A DNA stretch of 64,000 bases from Streptomyces showdoensis (GTDB lineage Bacteria; Actinomycetota; Actinomycetes; Streptomycetales; Streptomycetaceae), in assembly GCF_039535475.1 (NCBI RefSeq), contig NZ_BAAAXG010000028.1, forward strand, positions 682,001 through 746,000, in the 5' to 3' direction. Made by a program: the position numbers and the translations under genes. Positions 21,732-29,835 of this stretch are shown piece by piece. The first letter of the stretch is position 1. Every line of letters begins with the position of its first letter. The notes under the pieces were generated by a model, which saw only the letters and a list, made by a program, of their open reading frames with translations, ran no database searches and was not told the origin of the DNA.

Positions 21732-23536
21732 CGGTGTTCCTCCGTCGTGATCTGCCCGGACCGGCCTGCGACGATCCTGGAGATGTTGTTCGCGGACTCC
21801 GCGTCCAGTTCCGGAGTGAAGTACTGGGAGTGGGCGTCGAATCCCCCGCCGTCCATGATCATCCTCGGCCCGTCGTCGACCTTGAAGCGGCGTGCCCCGA
21901 AGGCCTCGCTCGCCGGGTCCTTGCCGAAGTACACGTCGTCGTTGCCGATGTCGAAGAGGTCCCGCCCGACGACGGGGCCGAGCGGACCCCCGGTCAGCCA
22001 GCCCAACGCCGTCTCGCCCTTGGTCGGCAGGTGGGTGACCGGGTCGTTGTCCGCCGCGCCGACGAAGACGTGGTCCTTGCCCACACCGAGCTCGGTCGCC
22101 TTCTGCGCGTCCACGCCGGGGCTGCCGAGCAGGATGACGTCGTCCACGCCCGGGATCCCGCCGGACTGCTTGGCCGCGGTGCCGACCGTGAGCGAGCCGT
22201 AGGAGTGCCCGATCGCCGTCACGTGCGGGTCCGCGTTCTCGTTCGTCGCCGACAGGCCGGCCATGAACTGGTTGTACGCGGGGGCCCCGCGCTGTGCGTC
22301 GCCCTTGGACATGACGTCCACGTTCTGCGGAGCGTCGTAGCCGAGCCAGACGATCGAGGCGCTGGAGGGGTCGAAGCGCCGGGCACCCCTCGCCGTGTCC
22401 TGCGCCCGCTTCATCGTGTCCTCGGCGAAATCGGCGTCCAGCTTGGTGCCGAGACCCGGGACGTACGCCGAGACGTTCTTCGACGTGTCCGGGTTGCCGT
22501 ACGAGACGATCGCGCGCCCGTTGCCCTCGTCGCCGATGCCCAGCAGGAACATCGGCGGGTCGCTCGGCCTGCCCAGCTTCTCCTGGATCACCTTGAGCGC
22601 GTCCAGCTTGGTCCCCGCGTCGTCCCCGCCCCGGCGGGACAGCTCGTCCATGAGGACCGGCAGGTACGTGCGGTTGGCCTCGTCGCGGACGGTGGCGGGG
22701 ATGCCGTCGAGGTCGCCGATCAGGTCCGGCGCGACCTCCAGGTACTCCTGGCGCTGTTCGTCGGTGAGGCCGTCCCACCACTGCTTGCGTTCGGCGGGGC
22801 TCTTGTCCTCGGGGACGGCCGCGCCGAGGCGTGCGCCGGCGGTGGAGCGGACGTCGGCGGTGTCGCGGCGGACGTCCTTCAGCGTGGCCTCGGTGACGTC
22901 GAGGCCCTTCTCCGCCTTGAGGCCGCCGAGGGTCTTGGCGTACCGGGCGTCGATCTCCTGCGCGGACCGCACCGCCCGGGCGATGCGGTCGGCCACGTCC
23001 TGTGCCTTCGCCGCGTTCGGGTTGAGCGGCTGGAAGCCCTGGTAACCCGGGTAGAGCGGGGACCGTCCGCCGGTGCCGAGGCCGGGCGGCTCCAGCGGGA
23101 GGCGGGAGCTGCCCTGGACGCTGCTGCCCGGGGCCTGCTTCTTCGCCCCGGTCAGGTCCTGCACCTCGGCCGCGGGATAGCTCACGGAACCGTCGTCGTG
23201 GACGGTGAAGTTCAGGGCGGCGGCGTCGGCGAGGGCCTGCTTCAACCGGTTCTGCGGCTCGGCGAGGTCGGCCGCGAGTCCGTTGAGCGCCGTGCGGACG
23301 AGCCCGCACTCGGTGTGCAGGTACTGGAAGTTGCGGCTGAGGCGCTGGAGCCGGCCGAGCGCCGCCTCCGCCGACTCGCTCTCCTGGGTCTCGCGGAGCT
23401 TCGCGGACATCGCGCGGTCGACCCGTACGCGGTCGGCGTCGGAGCGGTTCGAGACGGCGTGCCAGGTGTCGCCCGCCTCCGTGAACTCGGAGCTCTTCAG
23501 GTCGCGCAGCATGCGCCAGGTGAGGGTCCCGGTCAT
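21728..23536 (-). CDS. DUF1023-type alpha/beta-hydrolase
   Basis: 602-aa protein. The first ~150 residues are helical and rich in polar residues, like WXG100/ESX-linked leader domains. A helical linker follows (DVADRIARAVRSAQEID...). The C-terminal half is a DUF1023 alpha/beta-hydrolase with the nucleophile elbow VTAIGHSYGSLTVG (Ser) and VILLGSPGVDAQKA; a downstream Asp (ADNDPV) and His (FDAHSQYF) may complete the triad. It is coupled at both ends by ATGA overlaps. The family is frequent in actinobacteria near type VII-like small proteins; the substrate is unknown and no signal peptide is present. Confidence 0.87.
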   Translation of the reverse strand: MTGTLTWRMLRDLKSSEFTEAGDTWHAVSNRSDADRVRVDRAMSAKLRETQESESAEAALGRLQRLSRNFQYLHTECGLVRTALNGLAADLAEPQNRLKQALADAAALNFTVHDDGSVSYPAAEVQDLTGAKKQAPGSSVQGSSRLPLEPPGLGTGGRSPLYPGYQGFQPLNPNAAKAQDVADRIARAVRSAQEIDARYAKTLGGLKAEKGLDVTEATLKDVRRDTADVRSTAGARLGAAVPEDKSPAERKQWWDGLTDEQRQEYLEVAPDLIGDLDGIPATVRDEANRTYLPVLMDELSRRGGDDAGTKLDALKVIQEKLGRPSDPPMFLLGIGDEGNGRAIVSYGNPDTSKNVSAYVPGLGTKLDADFAEDTMKRAQDTARGARRFDPSSASIVWLGYDAPQNVDVMSKGDAQRGAPAYNQFMAGLSATNENADPHVTAIGHSYGSLTVGTAAKQSGGIPGVDDVILLGSPGVDAQKATELGVGKDHVFVGAADNDPVTHLPTKGETALGWLTGGPLGPVVGRDLFDIGNDDVYFGKDPASEAFGARRFKVDDGPRMIMDGGGFDAHSQYFTPELDAESANNISRIVAGRSGQITTEEHR

Positions 23537-23955
23537 CGCCGCTCACCCGCGCCGCCGCCGTCGACGCCCTTGAAGGACTTCTCGATCGCCGTCTCGGTCT
23601 CGCCCATCTCCTTCGCGACGGTCAGCAGCGGGCCCGTGAGCTGCTCGCATTCGTCCCGGACCGCCTGGAGGCGCTCCTCCCAGGAGGTCAGGACGCTCTT
23701 GAGCGCCGCGACCGAGGCGAGACCGGCCGCACCGGTCTCGACGCCCTCGTGGCCGGGGCCGAGCGCCGAGCGGCTGGTCTCCGTGCTGGTGCGCAGCTCG
23801 GCGGCGGTGCCGGAGGCGCTGGTCCAGGGGCCCCCGCTGTGCTTGAGGTCGCCGCTGCCGCCCGTGCCGGGTTCCGGGGCGGTGGAGGCGAGGCGCATGG
23901 CCGGGCCTTCGCCGGCCGCCCCGAACAGCTCCTGCCAACGTTCCGAATAGGACAC
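23533..23955 (-). CDS. Small WXG100-like helical protein (first gene of cassette)
   Basis: 140-aa protein predicted to be helical in its second half (AELRTSTETSRSALGPGHEG, then LTSWEERLQAVRDECEQLTG). The length, the Trp in SYSERWQELF, and its position before a DUF1023 hydrolase suggest a WXG100/ESX-like substrate or chaperone, but no exact W-x-G hairpin is seen. GTG 23955 gives MSYSERW with GGGGGAG very close; GTG 23988 would add 11 residues. The stop overlaps the next start (ATGA). Confidence 0.72.
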   Translation of the reverse strand: MSYSERWQELFGAAGEGPAMRLASTAPEPGTGGSGDLKHSGGPWTSASGTAAELRTSTETSRSALGPGHEGVETGAAGLASVAALKSVLTSWEERLQAVRDECEQLTGPLLTVAKEMGETETAIEKSFKGVDGGGAGERR

Positions 23956-24138
23956 GGCTCCCCCGAGTGTCTCTGCGTTCCGCTTCACGCCCCCGAGAGG
24001 CTAACGCAGTTCATGCCGCCGTATGCGATCGTGAAGCGGGATCGGGAGATCATGTGCTCCGCTCCATAACAGGGGCGCTCGACCCGGCACAAGAGCGTCC
24101 GTACGTGGATTGCGGGAGCAGCGGGTGAGTCCGTCCGC

Positions 24139-24672
24139 TCAGCCGACGGCCTCCTCCAGATACGCCAGCGCCGCCGCCCCGTCCTCCGCGAAGAAGACCA
24201 GGTCGGACAGCGGGAGCGGGAGGAAGCCCTCCTCCTCCATGCGGCGGAACTGGGCCTTCAGGCCGTCGTAGAAGCCCGCGGTGTTGAGCAGGACGACCGG
24301 CTTGGCGTGCTTGCCGTGCTTCTTCAGTTCCAGGATCTCGGTGGCCTCGTCGAGGGTGCCGGTGCCGCCGACCATGATGACGACCGCGTCGGACTTGGCG
24401 AGCAGCAGCGCCTTGCGCTCGGCGAGGTCCTTCGCGACGACCATCTCGTCCGCGACCGGGCGGGCCTTGGCCGAGAGGAAGTCGACGGAGACGCCGACCA
24501 GCCGTCCGCCCGCCTCCTCGGCGCCGTCCGCGACGACCTTCATCAGGCCCGTGTCCGAGCCGCCCCAGACCAGGGTGTGGCCGGCCTTGCCGAGGCGGGT
24601 GGCGAAGTCGCGGGCGGCGGACGTGTAGCGCTCGTCGAGGTCGGCGGCGGAGAGGAAGACGCAGATGTTCAT
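24139..24672 (-). CDS. LOG/TIGR00730-family Rossmann-fold protein
   Basis: 177-aa nucleotide-fold protein of the LOG family. Characterised members cut cytokinin riboside monophosphates or other nucleoside 5'-monophosphates to base plus ribose phosphate. ICVFLSAADLDERY begins the fold, LVWGGSDTGLMKVVADGA carries the first Gly loop, and VMVGGTGTLDEATE is the family's PGGxGTxxE loop with Val replacing Pro. Lys/Arg-rich AERKALLLAKSD precedes it. ATG 24672. It lies 83 bp after mnmA on the same strand with a hairpin between, so it may have its own promoter. Physiological substrate unknown. Confidence 0.88.
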   Translation of the reverse strand: MNICVFLSAADLDERYTSAARDFATRLGKAGHTLVWGGSDTGLMKVVADGAEEAGGRLVGVSVDFLSAKARPVADEMVVAKDLAERKALLLAKSDAVVIMVGGTGTLDEATEILELKKHGKHAKPVVLLNTAGFYDGLKAQFRRMEEEGFLPLPLSDLVFFAEDGAAALAYLEEAVG

Positions 24673-24700
24673 GGGCACCACCGTACGGCCGGGGGCCGGC

Positions 24701-24738
24701 GTCCGGCTCCCGGCCCCCTGTCCGGCTCCCGGCCCCCT
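24701..24738. repeat. Exact 19-bp tandem duplication
   Basis: The 19-base unit beginning GTCCGGCTCC and ending CGGCCCCCT occurs twice back to back between mnmA and the LOG gene. It moves the upstream region of the LOG gene and is probably slippage. Confidence 0.7.
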
Positions 24739-24753
24739 TCCCCGGGGGAAGGG
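24735..24753 (-). terminator. Palindromic hairpin after mnmA
   Basis: CCCTTCCCC and GGGGAAGGG form a 9-bp inverted repeat with one central base, ending 3 bp beyond the mnmA stop. Confidence 0.5.
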
Positions 24754-24755
24754 CG

Positions 24756-25886
24756 TCAGGCCGGCTGGGGCGCCGTCCGGCGGACCGTCGTCGCGATCGT
24801 CGCCGAGCCGACCACGCGGGTGCCGTCGTAGAGGACGATCGCCTGGCCCGGCGCCACGCCCCTGACCGGCTCGTCGAAGGTGACGACCAGCTCGCCGTCC
24901 CGCATCGCCGCGTCCACCGGCGTCTCGCCGCCGTGCGCGCGCAGCTGGGCGGTGTAGCGGCCGGGGCCCTCGGGGGCCGTGCCGCACCAGCGGGGCTTGA
25001 TCGCGGTGAGGCCGGTGACGTCGAGCGCCTCGGCGGGGCCGACGGTGACCGTGTTGTTCACCGGGGAGATGTCGAGCACGTAGCGCGGCTTGCCGTCGGC
25101 GGCGGGGTGGCCGATGCGGAGACCCTTGCGCTGGCCGATGGTGAAGCCGTAGGCCCCCTCGTGGGTGCCGAGCTTGGTGCCGGACTCGTCGACGATGTCG
25201 CCCTCGGCCCTGCCCAGGCGGGTCGCGAGGAAGCCCTGGGTGTCGCCGTCCGCGATGAAGCAGATGTCGTGGCTGTCGGGCTTCTTGGCGACCGCGAGGT
25301 CGCGCCGCTCCGCCTCCGCGCGGATCTCCTCCTTGGTGGTCAGGGTGTCGCCGAGCGGGAACATGGCGTGCGCCAGCTGCTTCTCGTCGAGGACGCCCAG
25401 CACGTACGACTGGTCCTTGGCCATGTCGGAGGCGCGGTGCAGCTCGCGGGTGCCGTCCTCGTTCAGCACGACGGTGGCGTAGTGGCCGGTGCACACGGCG
25501 TCGAAGCCCAGGGCGAGGGCCTTGTCCAGCAGCGCCGCGAACTTGATCTTCTCGTTGCAGCGCAGGCACGGGTTGGGAGTGCGGCCCGCCTCGTACTCCG
25601 CGACGAAGTCGTCCACGACGTCCTCGCGGAACCGCTCGGCCAGGTCCCACACGTAGAACGGGATGCCGATGACGTCCGCCGCCCGCCGGGCGTCGCGCGA
25701 GTCCTCGATGGTGCAACAGCCCCGCGCTCCGGTGCGGAAGGACTGCGGGTTCGCGGACAGGGCGAGGTGCACGCCGGTGACGTCGTGGCCGGCCTCCACG
25801 GCACGGGCCGCGGCGACGGCGGAGTCGACCCCGCCGGACATGGCGGCGAGGACACGGAGGGGGCGCTGCTGCGAGGTCTGAGTCAT
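24756..25886 (-). CDS. mnmA: tRNA-specific 2-thiouridylase MnmA
   Basis: Introduces the 2-thio group at U34 of tRNAs for Lys, Glu and Gln, using ATP and persulfide sulfur. 376 aa. The PP-loop ATP site is [15 protein letters not shown]. The two catalytic cysteines fit [14 protein letters not shown] and [22 protein letters not shown] and [11 protein letters not shown] are further hallmarks; the C-terminal barrel starts GYTIG-like at [15 protein letters not shown] 25886. A cysteine desulfurase lies ~0.9 kb upstream on the same strand, with an amidase gene on the other strand between, so sulfur supply is close by though probably separately transcribed. Confidence 0.97.
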   Translation of the reverse strand: MTQTSQQRPLRVLAAMSGGVDSAVAAARAVEAGHDVTGVHLALSANPQSFRTGARGCCTIEDSRDARRAADVIGIPFYVWDLAERFREDVVDDFVAEYEAGRTPNPCLRCNEKIKFAALLDKALALGFDAVCTGHYATVVLNEDGTRELHRASDMAKDQSYVLGVLDEKQLAHAMFPLGDTLTTKEEIRAEAERRDLAVAKKPDSHDICFIADGDTQGFLATRLGRAEGDIVDESGTKLGTHEGAYGFTIGQRKGLRIGHPAADGKPRYVLDISPVNNTVTVGPAEALDVTGLTAIKPRWCGTAPEGPGRYTAQLRAHGGETPVDAAMRDGELVVTFDEPVRGVAPGQAIVLYDGTRVVGSATIATTVRRTAPQPA

Positions 25887-25946
25887 AGCCCTACCAGGGT
25901 ACGGGGCCCGGGAACCGTGGTCGCCGGAGTAAGCGTTCTCGATCAC

Positions 25947-26642
25947 ATGGGGAGCAAGAAGCGTGAGAAGAGCGGGAAGCGGTCGTCCGGGAGCGGGCCC
26001 GGGCGGCGGGCGTTCCTGATCGGGGGCGGGGTCGCCGTCGCCGGCACCGCCGTGCTCGCCCGGGACGAGCTGGCCCGGCTGTGGTGGCGGCTGCCCGGGA
26101 CCGAGCGGAAGCGGACCGAGGGCGAGCTCGACCACAAGGGCGCCGAGTGGACGGCGGCGTCCGACTACAACTGGCGGCGGGCCGACCGGCCGGACGACTA
26201 CGCCGTCGACCGGGTCGTGATCCATGTCGTGCAGGGCAGCTACGCCTCGGCCCTGAAGGTCTTCAAGGACCCCGCGCACGAGGCCGCCACCCACTACGTC
26301 GTGCGCAAGGACGGGCACGTCGCGCAGATGGTCCGCGAGCTCGACGTCGCCTACCACGCGGGCAACCGGGACATGAACCAGCGCAGCATCGGCATCGAGC
26401 ACGAGGGCTTCGTCGACCGGCCCCAGGACTTCACGGCGGCGATGTACGCGGGCTCGGCGCGACTGACCGCCGACATATGCCGGCGGTACGGGATACCCGT
26501 GGACCGGGAGCACATCATCGGGCACGTGGAGGTGCCGGGCACCGACCACACCGATCCCGGGCCGCACTGGGACTGGGAGCGCTACATGGGGCTCGTGCGC
26601 AAGGAGCGGGCCCGGCTGGACCGGGCCGCCCCGGTCGGCTGA
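25947..26642 (+). CDS. Tat-exported N-acetylmuramoyl-L-alanine amidase (Amidase_2/PGRP type)
   Basis: Cell-wall hydrolase that cuts the bond between N-acetylmuramic acid and the stem peptide. After a basic leader, [18 protein letters not shown] is a Tat signal. The Amidase_2 domain follows. Zinc-ligand candidates are His in [10 protein letters not shown] and His in [16 protein letters not shown] (with the HTDPG element), plus catalytic-type residues near [26 protein letters not shown] and AYHAGN are family marks. 231 aa. ATG 25947 is 61 bp from the divergent mnmA start. Its stop codon lies in an 18-bp tandem repeat. Confidence 0.92.
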   Translation: MGSKKREKSGKRSSGSGPGRRAFLIGGGVAVAGTAVLARDELARLWWRLPGTERKRTEGELDHKGAEWTAASDYNWRRADRPDDYAVDRVVIHVVQGSYASALKVFKDPAHEAATHYVVRKDGHVAQMVRELDVAYHAGNRDMNQRSIGIEHEGFVDRPQDFTAAMYAGSARLTADICRRYGIPVDREHIIGHVEVPGTDHTDPGPHWDWERYMGLVRKERARLDRAAPVG

Positions 26643-26783
26643 GGCCGATCGGTCGGCTGAGGCCGGCCGGTCAGCTGAGGCCGGTCCGTCGGCCGAGGCC
26701 GGTCCGTCGGCCGAGGCCGGTCCGTCGGCTAAGGCCGGTCCGTCGGCCAAGGCCGGTCCGTCGGCCAAGGCCGCCCCGGTCAG
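26639..26783. repeat. 18-bp tandem repeat (eight units) spanning two convergent stop codons
   Basis: Seven 18-bp units, each a variant of CTGAGGCCGGTCCGTCGG, and one 19-bp unit run head to tail; a partial ninth follows. The amidase TGA (26640-26642) is in the first unit and the cysteine desulfurase stop (26780-26782) in the eighth. The central copies are nearly identical, implying recent expansion. Confidence 0.9.
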
Positions 26784-27943
26784 CTGAGGCCGGCCGTCCG
26801 CGCGCGTTCCACGGCGGGGCCGATCGCCTCCGCCACCGCCGCCACGTCCTCCTTCGTGGAGGTGTGGCCCAGCGTGAAGCGGAGGGTGCCGCGGGCCAGG
26901 TCCGGGTCCGCGCCCGTCGCGAGCAGCACGTGGCTCGGCTGCGCGATCCCCGCGGTGCAGGCGGAGCCCGTCGAGCACTCGATGCCGGCGGCGTCGAGGA
27001 GGAGGAGCAGCGAGTCGCCCTCGCAGCCGGGGAAGGTGAAGTGCGCGTTGGCCGGGAGGCGGTCGACCGGGTCGCCGCCGAGCAGCGCGTCCGGGACCGC
27101 GGCGCGGACGGCCTCGACCAGCTCGTCGCGGAGGCTGCCCACGGTGCCCGCGAACTCCTCCCGACCCTCGGCGGCGAGGCGTCCCGCCACCGCGAACGCG
27201 GCGATCGCGGGCACGTCGAGCGTGCCCGAGCGGACGTGGCGCTCCTGGCCGCCGCCGTGCAGGACCGGGACCGGGGTGTACTCGCGGCCCAGGAGCAGGG
27301 CGCCGATGCCGTACGGGCCGCCGATCTTGTGGCCCGAGACGGTCATCGCCGCGAGGCCCGAGGCCGCGAAGCCGACCGGGACCTGTCCGAAGGCCTGGAC
27401 CGCGTCGGCGTGCAGCGGGACGTCGAACTCCGCCGCCACGTCCGCCAGTTCGCGGACCGGCATGATCGTGCCGATCTCGTTGTTCGCCCACATCACGGTG
27501 GCGAGGGCCACGGAGCCGGGGTCGCGGGCGATCGCCTCGCGCAGGGCCTCGGGGTGCACCCGGCCGTACGCGTCCACCGGGAGGTACTCGACCGCGGCGC
27601 CCTCATGGGTGGCCAGCCAGTCGACGGCGTCCAGCACCGCGTGGTGCTCGACGGGGCTGGCCAGGACGCGGGTGCGGCGCGGGTCGGCGGCGCGGCGGGC
27701 CCAGTAGAGGCCCTTGACGGCGAGGTTGTCGGCCTCGGTGCCGCCGGAGGTGAAGACGACCTCGCTGGGGCGGGCCCCGAGCGCGCTCGCGAGCGTCTCA
27801 CGGGCCTCCTCGACGGTCCGCCGGGCGCGCCGGCCGGCGGCGTGCAGCGAGGAGGCGTTGCCCGTGACGGCGAGCTGGGCGGTCATCGCCTCGATCGCCT
27901 CGGGGAGCATGGGCGTGGTCGCGGCGTGGTCGAGGTAAGCCAT
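26780..27943 (-). CDS. Cysteine desulfurase (NifS/IscS class)
   Basis: PLP enzyme releasing sulfur from cysteine as an enzyme persulfide for Fe-S clusters and thio-tRNA. 387 aa. [19 protein letters not shown] opens it. [15 protein letters not shown] binds PLP phosphate, [18 protein letters not shown] and HADAVQAFG hold the ring, and the PLP lysine is in [17 protein letters not shown]. The active Cys is in [11 protein letters not shown], with the longer loop of class I (IscS-like) enzymes. [17 protein letters not shown] is also present. Nearby mnmA suggests that sulfur is passed to MnmA. The C-terminus (ARTAGLS) is set by the repeat array. Confidence 0.95.
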   Translation of the reverse strand: MAYLDHAATTPMLPEAIEAMTAQLAVTGNASSLHAAGRRARRTVEEARETLASALGARPSEVVFTSGGTEADNLAVKGLYWARRAADPRRTRVLASPVEHHAVLDAVDWLATHEGAAVEYLPVDAYGRVHPEALREAIARDPGSVALATVMWANNEIGTIMPVRELADVAAEFDVPLHADAVQAFGQVPVGFAASGLAAMTVSGHKIGGPYGIGALLLGREYTPVPVLHGGGQERHVRSGTLDVPAIAAFAVAGRLAAEGREEFAGTVGSLRDELVEAVRAAVPDALLGGDPVDRLPANAHFTFPGCEGDSLLLLLDAAGIECSTGSACTAGIAQPSHVLLATGADPDLARGTLRFTLGHTSTKEDVAAVAEAIGPAVERARTAGLS

Positions 27944-28073
27944 GGTGGGTTGATTCTACGAGGCCGGGGGCGGGGGGTCGTCGTGTGGCCTGTTTGTGGG
28001 GGGTGGATCGGGCCGCGGGGCGTCGACCTCGTGCGCCCCTTCGGACCCGTCGCCCACGGGGGGCGGGACCTCC

Positions 28074-28158
28074 GCGGGGGTGGGGGTGTCCGGACCGCGA
28101 CCTTCACTTCGCTTCGCCCGTCACGGGCGCCGCCACGTCCGGACACCCCCACCCCCGC
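28074..28158 (-). terminator. Long 22-bp stem hairpin after the thioesterase gene
   Basis: 28074-28095 pairs perfectly with 28137-28158 (22 bp, core GGGGGTGTCCGGAC). The 41-base loop holds a nested CGCCCG/CGGGCG hairpin (28115-28129). It starts 47 bp after the thioesterase stop and lies upstream of the cysteine desulfurase start, so it probably separates the two transcripts. Confidence 0.65.
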
Positions 28159-28204
28159 CCCGGTCCCGGCCCCCTCCCCGCCGTCGTCGGGTGCGGCCCC
28201 CGGG

Positions 28205-29047
28205 TCAGCCCCGTGGAGCCCGGGCCAGCTGGCGGGACTGGGCCACCAGGCGGTCGGCCGAGTCCCAGACCTCCGCGTCCTCCTCCAGGAAGCCGCCCGC
28301 GAGGTTGCGGGTCGTGATGGAGACGCGCAGCGGGCCGGGGGCCGGGCGGCAGCGGACGTGGGTGGTGAGCTCGACGGTCGGGGTCCAGCCCTTGAGGCCC
28401 AGCTCGAAGGAGGTCGGCGGGAGGGCGTCGACCGTGAGGAGGAGCGAGAGCGGGTCCGGGTCGCGGGCGTCGGCCAGGCCGAACCAGGCGCGCATCTCGC
28501 CCTTGCCGGAGGGCGCGCCGACCGCCCAGCCCACGCAGGCCGGGTCCAGGCGGATGTCCAGGCGCTCCGTGATCGCCGAGGAGCCGGGGATCTGCGGGGT
28601 CGGGCCGTCCGAGGCTCCGAAGCACTGGTCGACGGGGGCCATCGCGGGCGGGGTCGCCGTGGTGCGGACGTCGTCGGGGAGCGTGTCCAGGTGGCCGTAG
28701 GAGGCCAGGACGCGGATGCGCTCCACCTCGGTGCCGTCCTCCGCGTACTGGAAGAGGGAGGCCTGGCCGGTGGAGAGGGTGCGGCCGGTGCGGACCGTCT
28801 CCGTGCGGATGACCGCCGGGCCCGGCACGGACGGCGTCAGGTAGTGCGCCGAGATCGTGAACGGGTCCGGGTGGGGCAGGTGGTCGCCGAGGGCGCGGCC
28901 GAGGAGGGCGAGGAGGTAGCCGCCGTTGACCGCCTGGATGATCGTCCAGCCCGCGGAGAGTTCGGCGTCGTAGACGCCCGGGGCGCGGAGGGTGACGGCG
29001 GTGTCGCGGTCGAACTCGCTCGTCGCCTCGATGCTGCTCGTGCTCAT
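28205..29047 (-). CDS. Acyl-CoA thioesterase (double hot-dog, TesB-like)
   Basis: 280-aa thioesterase-family protein predicted to cleave acyl-CoA thioesters. The N-terminal hot-dog contains WTIIQAVNGGYLLALLGRAL and PFTISAHYLTPSVPGPAVI, the second half ELGLKGWTPTVELTTHVRCR and GGFLEEDAEVWDSADRLVAQ. The latter carries the typical Glu/Asp-x-Asp-ending motif of TesB/FcoT-like proteins (WDSADRLVAQSRQLA). ATG 29047. Only 23 bp separate it from the TRIC gene, and a palindrome at 29069-29086 sits there, suggesting repressor control. Chain-length preference unknown. Confidence 0.85.
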   Translation of the reverse strand: MSTSSIEATSEFDRDTAVTLRAPGVYDAELSAGWTIIQAVNGGYLLALLGRALGDHLPHPDPFTISAHYLTPSVPGPAVIRTETVRTGRTLSTGQASLFQYAEDGTEVERIRVLASYGHLDTLPDDVRTTATPPAMAPVDQCFGASDGPTPQIPGSSAITERLDIRLDPACVGWAVGAPSGKGEMRAWFGLADARDPDPLSLLLTVDALPPTSFELGLKGWTPTVELTTHVRCRPAPGPLRVSITTRNLAGGFLEEDAEVWDSADRLVAQSRQLARAPRG

Positions 29048-29068
29048 GGCGGCGACCGTACCGGATTT

Positions 29069-29086
29069 AGCTACTGAGCGGTAGCT
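29069..29086. promoter_or_regulatory. Candidate operator upstream of the thioesterase gene
   Basis: AGCTAC-TGAGCG-GTAGCT is an 18-bp inverted repeat whose left arm contains the TRIC stop codon; it lies 22 bp upstream of the thioesterase start. Such a palindrome suits a TetR-type repressor of fatty-acid genes. It overlaps the only upstream space. Inference. Confidence 0.45.
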
Positions 29087-29748
29087 TTTTCGGATTCCTC
29101 GCGGGCGGAGGAGCGGCGGTTCCACGCGCGCGGCGCCCGCCAGTGGTAGTGCATCGCCAGGAGTCGCAGGACGAAGGCGGTCAGCACCGCCGCGCCGCTC
29201 GTGTACGCGTTGAGGACGTCGAAGCGGATGCAGAGGACCACCATCGTGGCGCCCACGATCGCCGGCACGGCGTACAGGTCGCGGTCCCAGCGCAGCAGCG
29301 ACGGCACCTCGTTGGCCAGCACGTCGCGCAGCACACCGCCGCCGACCGCGGTCGCCAGGCCGAGCGCCGCCGAGGAGGTCAGGCCGAGGCCGTAGTCGTA
29401 CGCCTTGGTCGTGCCCGTCACGCAGAAGAGGCCGAGACCCGCCGCGTCGAAGACGTTGACCGCGGTCTGGGTGCGCTCCACCTCGGGGTGGAGGAAGAAG
29501 ACCAGGACGGACGCGACCAGCGGCATCAGGAAGTAGCCCAGGTCCGTGAAGGCGGCCGGGGGCACCGCGCCGATGATCAGGTCGCGGACGATACCGCCGC
29601 CCAGCGCCGTGGCCTCGGCGAGGACCGCGATGCCGAAGACGTCGAAGTTCTTGCGCACGGCCAGGAGCGCACCGGAGATCGCGAAGACGAAGATGCCGAT
29701 GAGATCCAGGGCGTGCTGGACGGAGGGGTTGAACAGATCGTGGAGCAC
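29071..29748 (-). CDS. TRIC/UPF0126-family membrane cation channel
   Basis: 225-aa, seven-helix membrane protein built of two similar halves. Each half has the family's Gly-rich kinked helix: EATALGGGIVRDLIIG and ATAVGGGVLRDVLANEVP. Prokaryotic TRIC proteins form trimeric K+-permeable channels. AISGALLAVRKNFDVFGIAVLA and GTTKAYDYGLG are also typical. The C-terminal tail is charged (RREES-like). ATG 29748. The gene stop is inside the candidate operator of the next gene. Confidence 0.92.
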   Translation of the reverse strand: MLHDLFNPSVQHALDLIGIFVFAISGALLAVRKNFDVFGIAVLAEATALGGGIVRDLIIGAVPPAAFTDLGYFLMPLVASVLVFFLHPEVERTQTAVNVFDAAGLGLFCVTGTTKAYDYGLGLTSSAALGLATAVGGGVLRDVLANEVPSLLRWDRDLYAVPAIVGATMVVLCIRFDVLNAYTSGAAVLTAFVLRLLAMHYHWRAPRAWNRRSSAREESEKATAQ

Positions 29749-29835
29749 CGACCAATTGTGCCGGTTCCGCCCGGGTGCGCCGACATGGCACGGGGCCCCC
29801 GCCGCCTTTCGGCGAACGGGGGCCCCGGCGGGCGG

